Numbered from the stretch's first letter, positions 1-8,199 are shown. The stretch: DNA of 64,000 nucleotides from Oscillospiraceae bacterium (GCA_003538135.1 DPOR01000003.1:29302-93301), one strand, 5' to 3'. Program-made: numbers and translations. The notes: generated by a model from the sequence alone, not told the origin.

Positions 1-120
1 GAGAACTTCGTCTCCAAGGCTCCCGCCCAGGTCGTCGATGCTCAGCGCGAAGCGGCGAGAAAGCTGAATGAGAAGATTGCTATGCTTAACGACAGCCTCT
101 CTAAGATCGCCAATGCGTAA
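1..120 (+). CDS. valS: Valyl-tRNA synthetase, C-terminal end (partial)
   Basis: Only the last 39 codons and the stop are in the window; the gene starts upstream. The reading frame gives a charged, lysine- and glutamate-rich tail beginning ENFVSKAPAQVVDAQREA and ending NDSLSKIANA. This is the typical end of the C-terminal coiled-coil arm of bacterial ValRS, which contacts tRNA-Val. The neighbour downstream is folC, and a valS-folC order is common in Bacillota. The identification rests on a short segment plus this context. Confidence 0.8.
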   Translation, partial: ENFVSKAPAQVVDAQREAARKLNEKIAMLNDSLSKIANA

Positions 121-203
121 TTCCGTGTGATACTGCGTTGTGAGAACCGTGCGAATTCGGCGTTTATTGCGCTTGTGCATATTCTCTCATAAAAACTAAC
201 CTG

Positions 204-231
204 CAAAGGACGGGAAATGTCCCGTCCTTTG
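204..231 (+). terminator. Stem-loop between valS and folC
   Basis: A perfect 12-bp inverted repeat (204-215 with 220-231) encloses a 4-nt loop. The right arm ends in TTTG, with no long T-run, so it may be a weak terminator or a processing or attenuation hairpin between valS and folC. An ATG at 217 lies inside the hairpin and is therefore an unlikely folC start. Confidence 0.6.
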
Positions 232-252
232 ACGCTTTACGGAGGAAAAACG

Positions 253-1524
253 ATGACCCCAACCGAAGCAATCGAATATATTCATTCGCGTCTGACCTTT
301 GGCATACACCCGGGTATGGAGCGCATTGAGGCGCTCTGCGCCGCCGTGGGCAATCCGCAGGACAAACTGCGCTTTATCCATGTTGCCGGGACCAACGGCA
401 AGGGCTCGACGAGCACCATGACAGCCTGTATGCTCTCCGCCGCCGGATACAAAACAGGGCTGTTCACTTCGCCCTATGTCATCGATTTTCGCGAGCGGCT
501 GCAAATTGACGGCGAAATGATTCCTCCCGATGAGCTCGCAGCTGTTGTCGCGCACGTTAAATCGGCGTGCGACAAGCTCGATAAACGCGGAATTGTCGCA
601 ACCGAGTTTGAGACTCTGACCGCCGCCGCGTTCCTCTGGTATAAAGAGCGAAAATGCGATGTCGTCGTGCTCGAGGTCGGACTCGGCGGGCTGCTCGATT
701 CAACAAATATTATAAAAACTCCGCTTGTCTCCGTCATAACCTCGATTTCAACGGATCACACTGCGATTCTCGGCGATACGCTCTCTGAGATAGCCGCGCA
801 GAAGTGCGGAATAATCAAGCCGGGCGGTGTTACGGTCATGTATCCCGAGCAGTCCCCGGAGGCGCTGAGCGTCATAACCGAGACCGCTGAGCGCAAGCAC
901 AACAGGCTTGTCGTGCCGGACATGAGCGCCTGCCGCGTTGTCGATGAGACGGTGCGCGGCACGGATGTTATCTTCGACTCGCTGAAGCTGCACATACCGT
1001 TTGCGGGCGACCACATGATAAAAAATGCGCTGACGGCCGTCACCGCCGTGCGCGAATGCGGTCTGAGCGTCGGTGACGGAGCGATTGAGCGCGGACTGTC
1101 GAACGCTGTCATGCCCGCGCGAATGGAGCTTATCGGCGACAGAATCATTCTTGACGGCGGTCACAACGAGGGCTGCGCCTCGGCGCTCAAGGCCTTTTTG
1201 GAGCGCTTTACGCAGGGCAGGCGCGTCGCCGTGTGCGCGCTCATGGGTGACAAGGACTGCGACACCTATCTGCGTCTGACCGCGCCGCTGTTTGAGAAAA
1301 TGTATCTGACGGCTCCCGACAACCCCCGCAGAATGGCTCCCGAGCCTCTGAGCAGGCTCGCAAACAACTATTGCGTCGACTGCACACCTGTTGGAAGCCC
1401 GATAAAAGCGTGCCGCGCGGCAATCGACGATATAAGGCAAAGCGGCGGCACGCTCGTTGTCTGCGGCTCGTTCTACCTGGCGGGCGAGGTGCGCGAATAT
1501 CTCTTGGAAAATAAAAATATTTAA
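253..1524 (+). CDS. folC: Folylpolyglutamate synthase / dihydrofolate synthase
   Basis: FolC adds glutamate to dihydropteroate and folates in an ATP-dependent ligation, giving the polyglutamylated cofactors of one-carbon metabolism in the cytoplasm. The 423-residue protein has the Mur-ligase fold. The ATP-binding loop HVAGTNGKGSTS is near residue 40, followed by the folate-loop region TSPYVIDFRER and the central YKERKCDVVVLEVGLGG block; the C-terminal ligase domain carries DGGHNEG. I chose the ATG at 253 because GGAGG sits at 241-245 just before it. An in-frame ATG at 217 lies in a hairpin and has no ribosome site. Length is normal for the family. Confidence 0.93.
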   Translation: MTPTEAIEYIHSRLTFGIHPGMERIEALCAAVGNPQDKLRFIHVAGTNGKGSTSTMTACMLSAAGYKTGLFTSPYVIDFRERLQIDGEMIPPDELAAVVAHVKSACDKLDKRGIVATEFETLTAAAFLWYKERKCDVVVLEVGLGGLLDSTNIIKTPLVSVITSISTDHTAILGDTLSEIAAQKCGIIKPGGVTVMYPEQSPEALSVITETAERKHNRLVVPDMSACRVVDETVRGTDVIFDSLKLHIPFAGDHMIKNALTAVTAVRECGLSVGDGAIERGLSNAVMPARMELIGDRIILDGGHNEGCASALKAFLERFTQGRRVAVCALMGDKDCDTYLRLTAPLFEKMYLTAPDNPRRMAPEPLSRLANNYCVDCTPVGSPIKACRAAIDDIRQSGGTLVVCGSFYLAGEVREYLLENKNI

Positions 1525-1550
1525 TCCGCCGCAATTCGGCAGGATTTTCA

Positions 1551-1600
1551 AACGGGAGGGATTATTATCTTTGTTGGTAATAGTCCGTCCCGCTTTTTAT
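1551..1600 (+). terminator. Rho-independent terminator after folC
   Basis: CGGGAGGGA (from 1553) pairs imperfectly with TCCGTCCCG and is followed by a T-rich tract (CTTTTTATTT) ending near 1600. It separates folC from the spoIIA operon. Confidence 0.7.
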
Positions 1601-1730
1601 TTCGGACAAGCTAAAGAGGCGGCTTCCACGCGGCTGAGCGATATATGCGATTTTTCTTTCACCGCGCATAATTTTTGTTATTCGGTACAAACTGTTAATT
1701 GACAGATATCACCCCAAAGGAGGAAAAAAT

Positions 1731-2066
1731 ATGGGTGTTGAAATAATTTCCAATCCGTTGAGCGTCAGTGCGCTGCTATCGGGCGAGATCGACCACCACA
1801 CCGCCGCCGCAATGCGTGCGGATATCGATGCCGCCGCCGTGGCTCAGCAGCCGAAAATCCTGCGCCTCGACTTTGAGGATGTAACCTTTATGGACAGCTC
1901 CGCCGTCGGACTCGTTATGGGTCGTTACAGGCTTTTGCAGGGCTGGCAGGGGAGACTCGAGGTCACGAATCTCAGCGAGCGCGATTACAAAATGATGCGC
2001 CTTGCGGGTATGCAGGCGCTGTGTACTCTGTCGCAGAAAAGAAACAAGGAGGATAAACATGAGTAG
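1731..2066 (+). CDS. spoIIAA: Anti-sigma F factor antagonist SpoIIAA
   Basis: SpoIIAA is the STAS-domain switch of forespore-specific transcription. In its unphosphorylated form it binds SpoIIAB and frees sigma-F; SpoIIAB inactivates it by phosphorylating one serine. The 111-residue protein is a single STAS domain. The motif FMDSSAVGLVMGRY contains the phospho-acceptor position (Ser57, equivalent to Ser58 in Bacillus subtilis). A strong AAAGGAGG site precedes the ATG. It is the first gene of the spoIIAA-spoIIAB-sigF operon and overlaps spoIIAB by 8 nt, which suggests translational coupling. Confidence 0.95.
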   Translation: MGVEIISNPLSVSALLSGEIDHHTAAAMRADIDAAAVAQQPKILRLDFEDVTFMDSSAVGLVMGRYRLLQGWQGRLEVTNLSERDYKMMRLAGMQALCTLSQKRNKEDKHE

Positions 2067-2511
2067 GAGAAAGCCTGTCAATCAGATGAGCCTGAAATTG
2101 GAGAGCCGCTCCGTCAACGAGAGCTTCGCGCGTGTCGCAGTCTCGGCGTTTGCGGCTCAGCAGGACCCGACGGTTGAAGAAATATCGGATATCAAAACCG
2201 CCGTCAGCGAGGCGGTGACAAACTGCATCGTCCACGCCTATCCCGAGAGCGTGGGGGATATATACATATGGGTAGGGCTGTTTGACGACGGACTCGTGCG
2301 CATCAGAATAAGAGATCGCGGGTGCGGTATAGCCGATGTGCGCCAAGCGATGGAGCCGCTGTTTACAACATTAGGCGGCGAGCGTGCGGGATTGGGCTTC
2401 GCCGTCATGGAGAGCTTTATGGACAAGGTGCGCGTGCGCTCCGCACCGAACAGGGGCACGAGCGTTACCATGGACAAGCTTATAAAAGGACGCGGCGATG
2501 GACAGAGCTGA
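2059..2511 (+). CDS. spoIIAB: Anti-sigma F factor / serine kinase SpoIIAB
   Basis: SpoIIAB is both the anti-sigma factor that holds sigma-F inactive and the kinase that phosphorylates SpoIIAA. The 150-residue GHKL ATPase shows the N box (AVSEAVTNCIVHAYP), the DRGCGIAD G1 box and the ERAGLGFAVMESFMD lid and G2 region. The start is the ATG at 2059, preceded by AAGGAGG; an upstream in-frame start would add an unrelated 19 residues read from inside spoIIAA. It overlaps both neighbours (8 and 14 nt), keeping the three partners stoichiometric. Confidence 0.95.
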   Translation: MSRRKPVNQMSLKLESRSVNESFARVAVSAFAAQQDPTVEEISDIKTAVSEAVTNCIVHAYPESVGDIYIWVGLFDDGLVRIRIRDRGCGIADVRQAMEPLFTTLGGERAGLGFAVMESFMDKVRVRSAPNRGTSVTMDKLIKGRGDGQS

Positions 2512-3160
2512 ACGCAATGAGCTCGTTGAAAAGAATATCGGTCTCGTCCACGCCTGCGCCAACAAATTTCGAGGCAAGGGCGCGGAGTACGACGACCTTT
2601 TTCAGGCGGGCTGCGTCGGGCTTATAAAGGCCGCCGAAAATTTTGACCCTGAGCGCGGCTTTTCGTTTTCGACCTATGCCGTGCCGGTCATTCTCGGCGA
2701 GATAAAGCGCATTTTCCGCGACGGCGGCAGCGTAAAGGTCGGGCGCGCGCTCAAGGAAAAGGCGCGTGCCGCCATGCGCGAAAAGGAGGCGCTGACTGCC
2801 GAACTTGGCTGCGAACCGACTGTAGGTCAGCTCGCCGAACGCCTCGGCAGCGACGTTGCTCAGACGGCGCAGCTGCTAAATGCCGCCATGCCCGCCGTGT
2901 CCCTGACCGCCTGCACCGATGACGGAGAGGGGCAGATAGACCTGCCCGTCGAGTCGCCCGAAAACGCCGCGTCCGAGCTCATAGCCCTGCGCGAAGTGAT
3001 AGCCATGCTCCCCGACCGCGACCGCGAGATGATAAGCCTGCGCTACTATCGCGGCATGACCCAGAGTCGAACCGCCGAGCTGCTCGGAATGTCGCAGGTG
3101 CAGGTGTCGCGGCGCGAAAAAGCCGTGCTCGCGCTCCTGCGGCGCAACCTGTCCGCCTGA
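2498..3160 (+). CDS. sigF: RNA polymerase sporulation sigma factor SigF
   Basis: Sigma-F directs early forespore transcription. The 220-residue protein has region 2 (YDDLFQAGCVGLIKAAENFD, then FSFSTYAVPVILGEIKR), region 3 and a C-terminal region 4 helix-turn-helix (MTQSRTAELLGMSQVQVSRRE). The family sequence alone could also fit sigma-G, but position directly after spoIIAA-spoIIAB identifies it as sigma-F (spoIIAC). The start codon lies inside the end of spoIIAB, so its translation is probably coupled. Confidence 0.94.
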   Translation: MDRAERNELVEKNIGLVHACANKFRGKGAEYDDLFQAGCVGLIKAAENFDPERGFSFSTYAVPVILGEIKRIFRDGGSVKVGRALKEKARAAMREKEALTAELGCEPTVGQLAERLGSDVAQTAQLLNAAMPAVSLTACTDDGEGQIDLPVESPENAASELIALREVIAMLPDRDREMISLRYYRGMTQSRTAELLGMSQVQVSRREKAVLALLRRNLSA

Positions 3161-3165
3161 TTTCC

Positions 3166-3193
3166 TTGACAATTTTCTCCGATGTGATAAACT
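3166..3193 (+). promoter_or_regulatory. Sigma-A-type promoter for the DHDPS-family gene
   Basis: TTGACA at 3166-3171, a 16-bp spacer and TAAACT at 3188-3193, about 30 bp upstream of the start at 3224. It begins right after the sigF stop, so the following genes are probably transcribed separately from spoIIA. Confidence 0.55.
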
Positions 3194-3223
3194 TAGTTAG
3201 ACTGATTTTCGGAGGGATAAAAA

Positions 3224-4147
3224 ATGAAAAATACGATTCCGAACGGCGTCTATCCGACGATGATAACGCCGTTTACAAAGGACAATAAAATAGACTATGC
3301 GGCAGTCGAAGCGCTCATAAACTGGTATGCGGAGAAGAAGGTTGACGGAATTTTCGCCATCTGCCAGTCGAGCGAGATTTTCTTCCTCTCGTTCGAGGAG
3401 CGGCTCGAGCTGCTGCATTTTGTCATGCGGCATACGCCGAAAAATATCTCGGTCGTCGCCTCGGGTCATGTCGCGGACGACCTCGATACGCAGATAGAGC
3501 AGGCGAAAGCCTTCATTCAGGAGGGCATCGACGCCTATGTGTTCATCTCGAACAGATTCGCGTCTGAAGATGAGGACGACAGCGTGTTCCTTAAAAATAT
3601 CGACAGGGCGGTCGAAGCGGTAGGCGACATCAATTTCGGTATCTACGAGTGTCCCTATCCCTATAAGCGCGTTATGACTCCCGCCGTGCTCAAAAAGCTC
3701 GCCGAGTCCGGCAGATTCATCTTCCTCAAGGACACCTGCTGCGACCCGGGCATGATAAACGAAAAGCTCAGAGCCGTTGACGGCATGGGACTCAAGATAT
3801 TCAACGCCAACTCCGCGAGTCTGCTCGAAACGCTGAAAATGGGCTGCGCCGGCTTCTCCGGAGTTATGGCGAATTTCCACCCTGAGATTTATTCGTGGCT
3901 CTGCAAAAACTTTGAAAAAGAGCCGGAAAAGGCAAAAAAGGTTCAGGCTTTTCTCGGCTTTGCGTCTCTCGCCGAGTGCCAGGTTTATCCCGTCAACGCG
4001 AAGTATTATCTGTCCCTCGAGGGCGTGCCGATGGGCTGTGACTGCCGCTCAAAGGACGCCTCCGCGTTCACTCTCAGCCGCCGCATGGAGATAGAACAGA
4101 TGCGCGAGCTGACGGAACAGTTCAAGAGAGACATGGGTATAGAGTGA
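3224..4147 (+). CDS. Dihydrodipicolinate synthase / N-acetylneuraminate lyase family aldolase
   Basis: A class I aldolase of the DapA/NanA superfamily that uses a Schiff-base lysine. The 307-residue TIM barrel shows the lysine in FLKDTC (Lys169) and the conserved tyrosine in YECPYP (Tyr141). The usual GTTGE or GSTGE pyruvate-binding motif is replaced by CQSSE near residues 47-51, so neither DapA nor NanA function should be assumed. The substrate is probably a 2-keto acid with a pyruvate donor. It overlaps the next gene by one base (ATGA). There is no dap operon nearby. Confidence 0.8.
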   Translation: MKNTIPNGVYPTMITPFTKDNKIDYAAVEALINWYAEKKVDGIFAICQSSEIFFLSFEERLELLHFVMRHTPKNISVVASGHVADDLDTQIEQAKAFIQEGIDAYVFISNRFASEDEDDSVFLKNIDRAVEAVGDINFGIYECPYPYKRVMTPAVLKKLAESGRFIFLKDTCCDPGMINEKLRAVDGMGLKIFNANSASLLETLKMGCAGFSGVMANFHPEIYSWLCKNFEKEPEKAKKVQAFLGFASLAECQVYPVNAKYYLSLEGVPMGCDCRSKDASAFTLSRRMEIEQMRELTEQFKRDMGIE

Positions 4148-4833
4148 TGCCGGAGCTTGGATTTCAATATGAGCTTTCGCGCTCCGACCGCAGGACGCTG
4201 AGCATAAAAATTTCGCGCGACGCAAAGGTGCTGGTTTATGCCCCGCGCCGCATGAGTCTTAAACAGATCGAGGATTTTCTTTTTGAAAAGCGCGGATGGG
4301 TGCTCGAAAATCTCGCGAAAGTGCAGGAGCGCAAGGCGACCTCCGACTCGTTCGTTCCGGGAGGGGAGACGGGACTGCTCCTTTTCGGGCGCGAATATCC
4401 GTTGACGGTTGTCAAAAGCAGGCGAGCGGGCTTTGACGGCGGCAGCTTCTTTGTCCCCGACGGACTTTCTCCAGATGAGACGGCGGCCGCGCTCAAGGAG
4501 GTCTATCGCTCGATAGCGAAAGATTACCTCGTCAAAAGAACATATGAGCTCGCGGACAGCTTCGGCGAAACCGTCGCCTCGGTCAAGATAAATTCCGCGA
4601 GAACCCGCTGGGGGTCATGTACTTCAAATCGGAATATAAACCTCTCGCTGTTTCTCATTATGGCGCCCGAGGGCGCTGTCGATTACTGCATAATCCACGA
4701 GCTTTCGCATCTTAAGCACATGGATCATTCGGCGGCGTTTTGGCGGCTTGTCGCCTCGCGGTGTCCGGATTACAAAGAGCGCAGGGAGGAGCTAAAAGCT
4801 CTGAACTCACGACTTGTGCGCGAAAAATGGTAA
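4147..4833 (+). CDS. YgjP-type (M48/SprT-like) metallopeptidase domain protein
   Basis: A 228-residue protein of the YgjP/DUF45 family of predicted zinc metallopeptidases. The gluzincin motif HELSHLKHMDHSAAFW starts at residue 184; it gives the two zinc-binding histidines, the catalytic glutamate and a further conserved histidine. Upstream lies RTRWGSCTS (about 153-161), characteristic of this family. The ATG at 4147 overlaps the stop of the preceding aldolase gene; a GTG one codon earlier is possible. There is no signal peptide, so it is probably cytoplasmic. The natural substrate is not known for the family. Confidence 0.85.
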   Translation: MPELGFQYELSRSDRRTLSIKISRDAKVLVYAPRRMSLKQIEDFLFEKRGWVLENLAKVQERKATSDSFVPGGETGLLLFGREYPLTVVKSRRAGFDGGSFFVPDGLSPDETAAALKEVYRSIAKDYLVKRTYELADSFGETVASVKINSARTRWGSCTSNRNINLSLFLIMAPEGAVDYCIIHELSHLKHMDHSAAFWRLVASRCPDYKERREELKALNSRLVREKW

Positions 4834-4849
4834 AAAACCGACCGAATTC

Positions 4850-4882
4850 GGGGCTGAAAAATTGCCCCGTTTTTGTTCTTTT
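4850..4882 (+). terminator. Rho-independent terminator
   Basis: CGGGGC (4850-4855) pairs with GCCCCG (4864-4869), followed directly by TTTTTGTTCTTTTT. It ends the aldolase-metallopeptidase transcript. Confidence 0.8.
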
Positions 4883-4889
4883 TAAACGA

Positions 4890-4919
4890 TTGACAAAGGA
4901 TATAAATTCCATATATAAT
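4890..4919 (+). promoter_or_regulatory. Strong sigma-A-type promoter for the first lipase gene
   Basis: A consensus TTGACA at 4890-4895 and a consensus TATAAT at 4914-4919 with an 18-bp spacer, about 65 bp before the GTG start. This is one of the best promoter matches in the window and suggests good vegetative expression. Confidence 0.75.
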
Positions 4920-4985
4920 TAGCTTGTTAACGGCGCGTTCGGAGAATAACCGCCGGCAAATATAATCACAAAAAGGGATGATTAT

Positions 4986-6140
4986 GTGGCAAAAATAATT
5001 TCATTTATCGTATCCGTAATTATGTTCTGCTTCCCTGCGCTCAACATTCCGCACGTTGAGGTTGACGACTCGAAGTTCAACACCGAGTATGCCAACGTTT
5101 TCGTTCACGGTCTTGCGGGCTGGGGCAGCTACGAGTGGTATGACGATTTTATGCCCTATTGGGGTATGTTCGGCGGCGATTTGATGCAGTATCTCAATGC
5201 GCGCGGCTTTGAGTGCTATTCCGCGTCGGTCGACCCCACGGGAAGCGCGTGGGACAGAGCCTGTGAGCTCTATGCCCAGCTCACCGGCACCGTTACCGAT
5301 TACGGCGAGGAGCATTCCAAGCGCTGCCGCCACGCCAGATACGGCGAGGATTTCTCATCCGATCCGCTTATTGACGAGTGGAGCGCCGAGGAAAAGATAA
5401 ATCTTCTCGGTCACTCGTTCGGCGGCGCAACGGTCAGGCTTCTGGCGGAGCTTATGGCAAACGGCAGCGAGGCCGAGCGCAAGGCGTCGGGCGACGATGT
5501 CTCCGACCTGTTCACGGGCGGAAAGGGCGATTGGATATATTCCGTAACCGCGCTCGCCGCTCCGCATAACGGCACGACCGCCTATCTCATCCGCGAGGCG
5601 ATACTCAAGGATATCAACGCCACCGCCGAGGAGCGTGCGGTTATTGCCATGCTCACCGTTGCCACAGCGCCGCATCTCGACAGAGCTCTTTCCGACAGTG
5701 CGGAGTACGATATGGATATCGACCACGCCATGGCGATGAACAAGAATATCTCGACGCTCGAGAATGTCTATTATTTCTCCTATCCGTGCAGCGTCACAAA
5801 GCAGAACGCAGACGGAACTCACAGCCCGGTTGACGGCAATATCAACAGGCTTTTCAGAGCGTGCTCAATAAGAATGGGCAAGTTCACCTGCACCACCAAG
5901 GGCGGTTATGTCGTAGATGAAAAGTGGTTCGAGAATGACGGACTTGTCAGCACATATTCTGCCCTTGCGCCGTTCAACGCGCCCTCGACAGTCTATAACG
6001 GCGGAAAAGTCGAAGCAGGCGTGTGGAACATAATGCCGACCTACAGCGGCGACCACCTCTCGATAAACGGCGGCCTGCTCGTCAAGCATAATGTCCGAGT
6101 GTTCTATGTCGACCTGCTCACAATGATAAACGAGCTGTAA
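4986..6140 (+). CDS. Secreted or surface triacylglycerol lipase-like alpha/beta hydrolase (lipase 1)
   Basis: A 384-residue alpha/beta hydrolase of the bacterial lipase type. A short hydrophobic N-terminus (about residues 3-20) suggests export. The oxyanion segment VFVHGLAGWG is near residue 38, and the nucleophile elbow GHSFGG (142-147) contains Ser144. The acid and histidine are probably in ENDGLV and SGDHLSI, as in Geobacillus and Staphylococcus lipases. The start is GTG at 4986 after AAAAAGGGA; the ATG two bases upstream is out of frame. It is a clear paralogue of the gene at 42485-43768, sharing GSYWG-type loops, TGGKG, APHNGTT and YYFSY blocks. Substrate chain length cannot be told from sequence. 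Confidence 0.85.
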   Translation: MAKIISFIVSVIMFCFPALNIPHVEVDDSKFNTEYANVFVHGLAGWGSYEWYDDFMPYWGMFGGDLMQYLNARGFECYSASVDPTGSAWDRACELYAQLTGTVTDYGEEHSKRCRHARYGEDFSSDPLIDEWSAEEKINLLGHSFGGATVRLLAELMANGSEAERKASGDDVSDLFTGGKGDWIYSVTALAAPHNGTTAYLIREAILKDINATAEERAVIAMLTVATAPHLDRALSDSAEYDMDIDHAMAMNKNISTLENVYYFSYPCSVTKQNADGTHSPVDGNINRLFRACSIRMGKFTCTTKGGYVVDEKWFENDGLVSTYSALAPFNAPSTVYNGGKVEAGVWNIMPTYSGDHLSINGGLLVKHNVRVFYVDLLTMINEL

Positions 6141-6164
6141 TTTTTCGATAATTTTGCGATACAC

Positions 6165-6197
6165 AACCTGCCACGGTCTGCCCATGGCAGGTTTTTC
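6165..6197 (+). terminator. Terminator after lipase 1
   Basis: AACCTGCCA (6165-6173) pairs with TGGCAGGTT (6185-6193) and is followed by TTTTTCG. Confidence 0.75.
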
Positions 6198-6249
6198 GCT
6201 TGTCACAGTACGGAGACAGCGGCAAAGCGGGATTTTCCGGGGCGATTAT

Positions 6250-6294
6250 GGCTCCCCTGCAGAAGAACCGGCTCGGCAAAGCCGAGACTGAGGG
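6250..6294. repeat. Interspersed intergenic repeat, copy A (GGCTCCCCTGCAG ... GCCGAGACTGA type)
   Basis: About 45 bp starting GGCTCCCCTGCAG and ending with a small palindrome (GCTCGGC/GCCGAG) and ACTGAGGG. The same module recurs at 42204-42250 in the gap next to the second lipase gene. It has no coding capacity. I recall similar modules in intergenic regions of gut Clostridia, but no search was possible. Confidence 0.7.
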
Positions 6295-6347
6295 ATTGCA
6301 GCACGGTTTTGTCCCTTTGCATAGACTTTTTTGTTTCTCAATGTCTT

Positions 6348-6499
6348 TATAGGGTGCGGCGACTCGACGCACCGCTGCCGCCGCAGGCGGCACAGGGGGC
6401 AAGCCTCAAGCAGAGAGCGTATTACACGACACGGATGAAATAAATAGATTCCCGGTGACGCTGACGCGCCAAAGGGCCGTCGAGTCGCCGACCCCTACA
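6348..6499. repeat. MITE-like 152-bp element with terminal inverted repeats
   Basis: The ends form a 21-bp inverted repeat with 18 matches. The inner 12 bp (CGGCGACTCGAC at 6357-6368 and its complement at 6479-6490) are perfect; the outer part reads TRTAGGG on each side. The interior has GC-palindromes (CCGCTGCCGCCGCAGGCGG) and no convincing gene. It lies between lipase 1 and mtaB. Confidence 0.55.
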
Positions 6500-6532
6500 G
6501 AGTGAATAGCCACAAGCTGCTGCAAAAACCGC

Positions 6533-6556
6533 AGGCGGATAATATCCGCCTCTACA
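6533..6556. repeat. Palindromic repeat GGCGGATA-A-TATCCGCC, copy A
   Basis: A perfect 17-bp palindrome (6534-6550) followed by TCTACA. The identical palindrome with CCCTACA occurs at 42316-42339. The CYCTACA ending is also shared with the right end of the 6348-6499 element. Confidence 0.75.
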
Positions 6557-6680
6557 CGGTTTAATATACGTCAGTCGCTGTGTTTTTGCGGACGAACAAG
6601 ATCTCCCCTGCGGTGTACTTCTTGCAATTGCCATGCAAATCCCAATTTGTCTAATCATCTCATAAAACCTCAATGCATAC

Positions 6681-6715
6681 AAAAAGTCCCGACAGGCATT
6701 ATACTGTCGGGACTG
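6681..6715 (-). terminator. Terminator of mtaB
   Basis: AGTCCCGACAG (6685-6695) pairs perfectly with CTGTCGGGACT (6704-6714). Read on the minus strand it is followed by TTTTTGTATG, so it ends the mtaB transcript. The rest of the 6141-6757 gap holds the repeats listed and no gene that I can see. Confidence 0.85.
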
Positions 6716-6757
6716 AATATATTTTACGGACACTCGGCATTTGCGGTGCCGTTTTTG

Positions 6758-8041
6758 TTATATCAATTCTCCCTCGCACAGGTCATCGCCGCAGGCGGTG
6801 ATTTTTACTTTGTGCAGCCCGTGCGAGCAGCCGCTCTTTACCCTGACGGGCGTGTAGTTCGCCGTGTAGCCCCGAACACTGCCGTCGCGCAGCTTCTCCT
6901 CAAACAGCACCTCGACCGTCCTGCCTATTTGCGAGCGCAAAAATTCCCGGCGCACTTCGTTAGCCGCCGCGATCATCTCGCGGCTTCTGCGCTCTTTTTC
7001 GGCGTTTTCTATAACCTCGGGGAACTCCGCCGCACGTGTGCCCGCTCTGCGCGAATAGGGGAACACATGGACTTTTTCGAAGCCTGTCTTTTTGACAAAT
7101 TCGAGTGAGGTCTCGAAGTCCTCCCGCGTCTCGCCCGAGAAGCCGACCATAACGTCGGTGGTCAGCGTCGCGTCATCAAACTCGTCTCTGAGCCTCTTGC
7201 AAAGCTCCTCGTATTCGGCCGAGGTGTAGTGGCGGTTCATGCGCTTCAGAGTCTTGTCGCAGCCGCTCTGGAGCGATATGTGAAACTGCGGACAGAGCTT
7301 TTTGCATTCGGCGAGCCTTTTTGTAACCTCCGGGGTCATGTGGTCGGGCTCGAGAGAGCCGAGACGCACGCGCTTTATCCCGTCAAAAGAGGCGGCAAGC
7401 TCCACGGCGTCGCAGAGATTCAAACCGCAGTCCGTGCCGTAGGCCGAAAGATTTATGCCGACGAGGACTATCTCCGAGAAGCCCTTCTTTTCGAGCGAGG
7501 ATATCTCTTTTCTTATGTCCTCAAGCGGCTTTGAGCGCACCCGTCCGCGCGCGTAGGGGATTATGCAGTAGGAGCAGAAGCGGTTGCAGCCGTCCTCAAT
7601 TTTGACCGTCGCCCTCGTGCGCTCGCGGAAGTCCTCTATCAGCTCGCCGGAAAATTTTTCGCCGCTTTCGTGCTCTGAGATACGCACTATTCTCTCGCGC
7701 GTGCGGAAAAATTCGTCTATCATATCGGGTATCTGCCTGTTTAAGCGGTTGCCCGTGACAATATCCGCCTGAGTCAGCAGCCGCGCGTCCTCGGGGAACG
7801 CCTGCGGCATACAGCCCGTGAGCACTATCACGGCGTCAGGGTGCAGCTTTTTGAGATGGCGCACATTCTGTCTCGTTTTGCGGTCGCTCTCGGCGGTTAC
7901 GGTGCAGGAGTTTACTATGTAGACATCCGCGTCCTCGTTAGCCCCGACGCACTCGAAGCCGCGCTTTATCAGCGCCTGCTCCATGGACTGCGATTCATAT
8001 TGATTGACCTTGCACCCGAGGGTGCAGAATGCGACCTTCAT
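6758..8041 (-). CDS. mtaB: tRNA t6A37 methylthiotransferase MtaB
   Basis: A radical-SAM methylthiotransferase that converts t6A to ms2t6A at position 37 of ANN-decoding tRNAs. The 427-residue protein has an N-terminal UPF0004 domain with its three cluster cysteines (FCTLGCKVNQYES, VNSCTV, LTGCM), the radical-SAM motif CNRFCSYCIIPYARG near residue 150, and a C-terminal TRAM-like RNA-binding domain. GCKVNQYES at the N-terminus is the usual signature separating MtaB from MiaB and RimO. The gene stands alone, divergent from dacF. Confidence 0.95.
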   Translation of the reverse strand: MKVAFCTLGCKVNQYESQSMEQALIKRGFECVGANEDADVYIVNSCTVTAESDRKTRQNVRHLKKLHPDAVIVLTGCMPQAFPEDARLLTQADIVTGNRLNRQIPDMIDEFFRTRERIVRISEHESGEKFSGELIEDFRERTRATVKIEDGCNRFCSYCIIPYARGRVRSKPLEDIRKEISSLEKKGFSEIVLVGINLSAYGTDCGLNLCDAVELAASFDGIKRVRLGSLEPDHMTPEVTKRLAECKKLCPQFHISLQSGCDKTLKRMNRHYTSAEYEELCKRLRDEFDDATLTTDVMVGFSGETREDFETSLEFVKKTGFEKVHVFPYSRRAGTRAAEFPEVIENAEKERRSREMIAAANEVRREFLRSQIGRTVEVLFEEKLRDGSVRGYTANYTPVRVKSGCSHGLHKVKITACGDDLCEGELI

Positions 8042-8199
8042 ATCATCACCGCGGCAAAAGCCGCCCTTCCTTTGAGTTTTGCAGTGAAATTATACAGCAT
8101 TTCGCGCTCTTGTGCAAGTCCGACGGGCTAAGAAGCGGTCGGGCGGCATATATCTTTAATGCTGCTTATATTTGCTTTTGATTTTCGGGAGATGATGTT

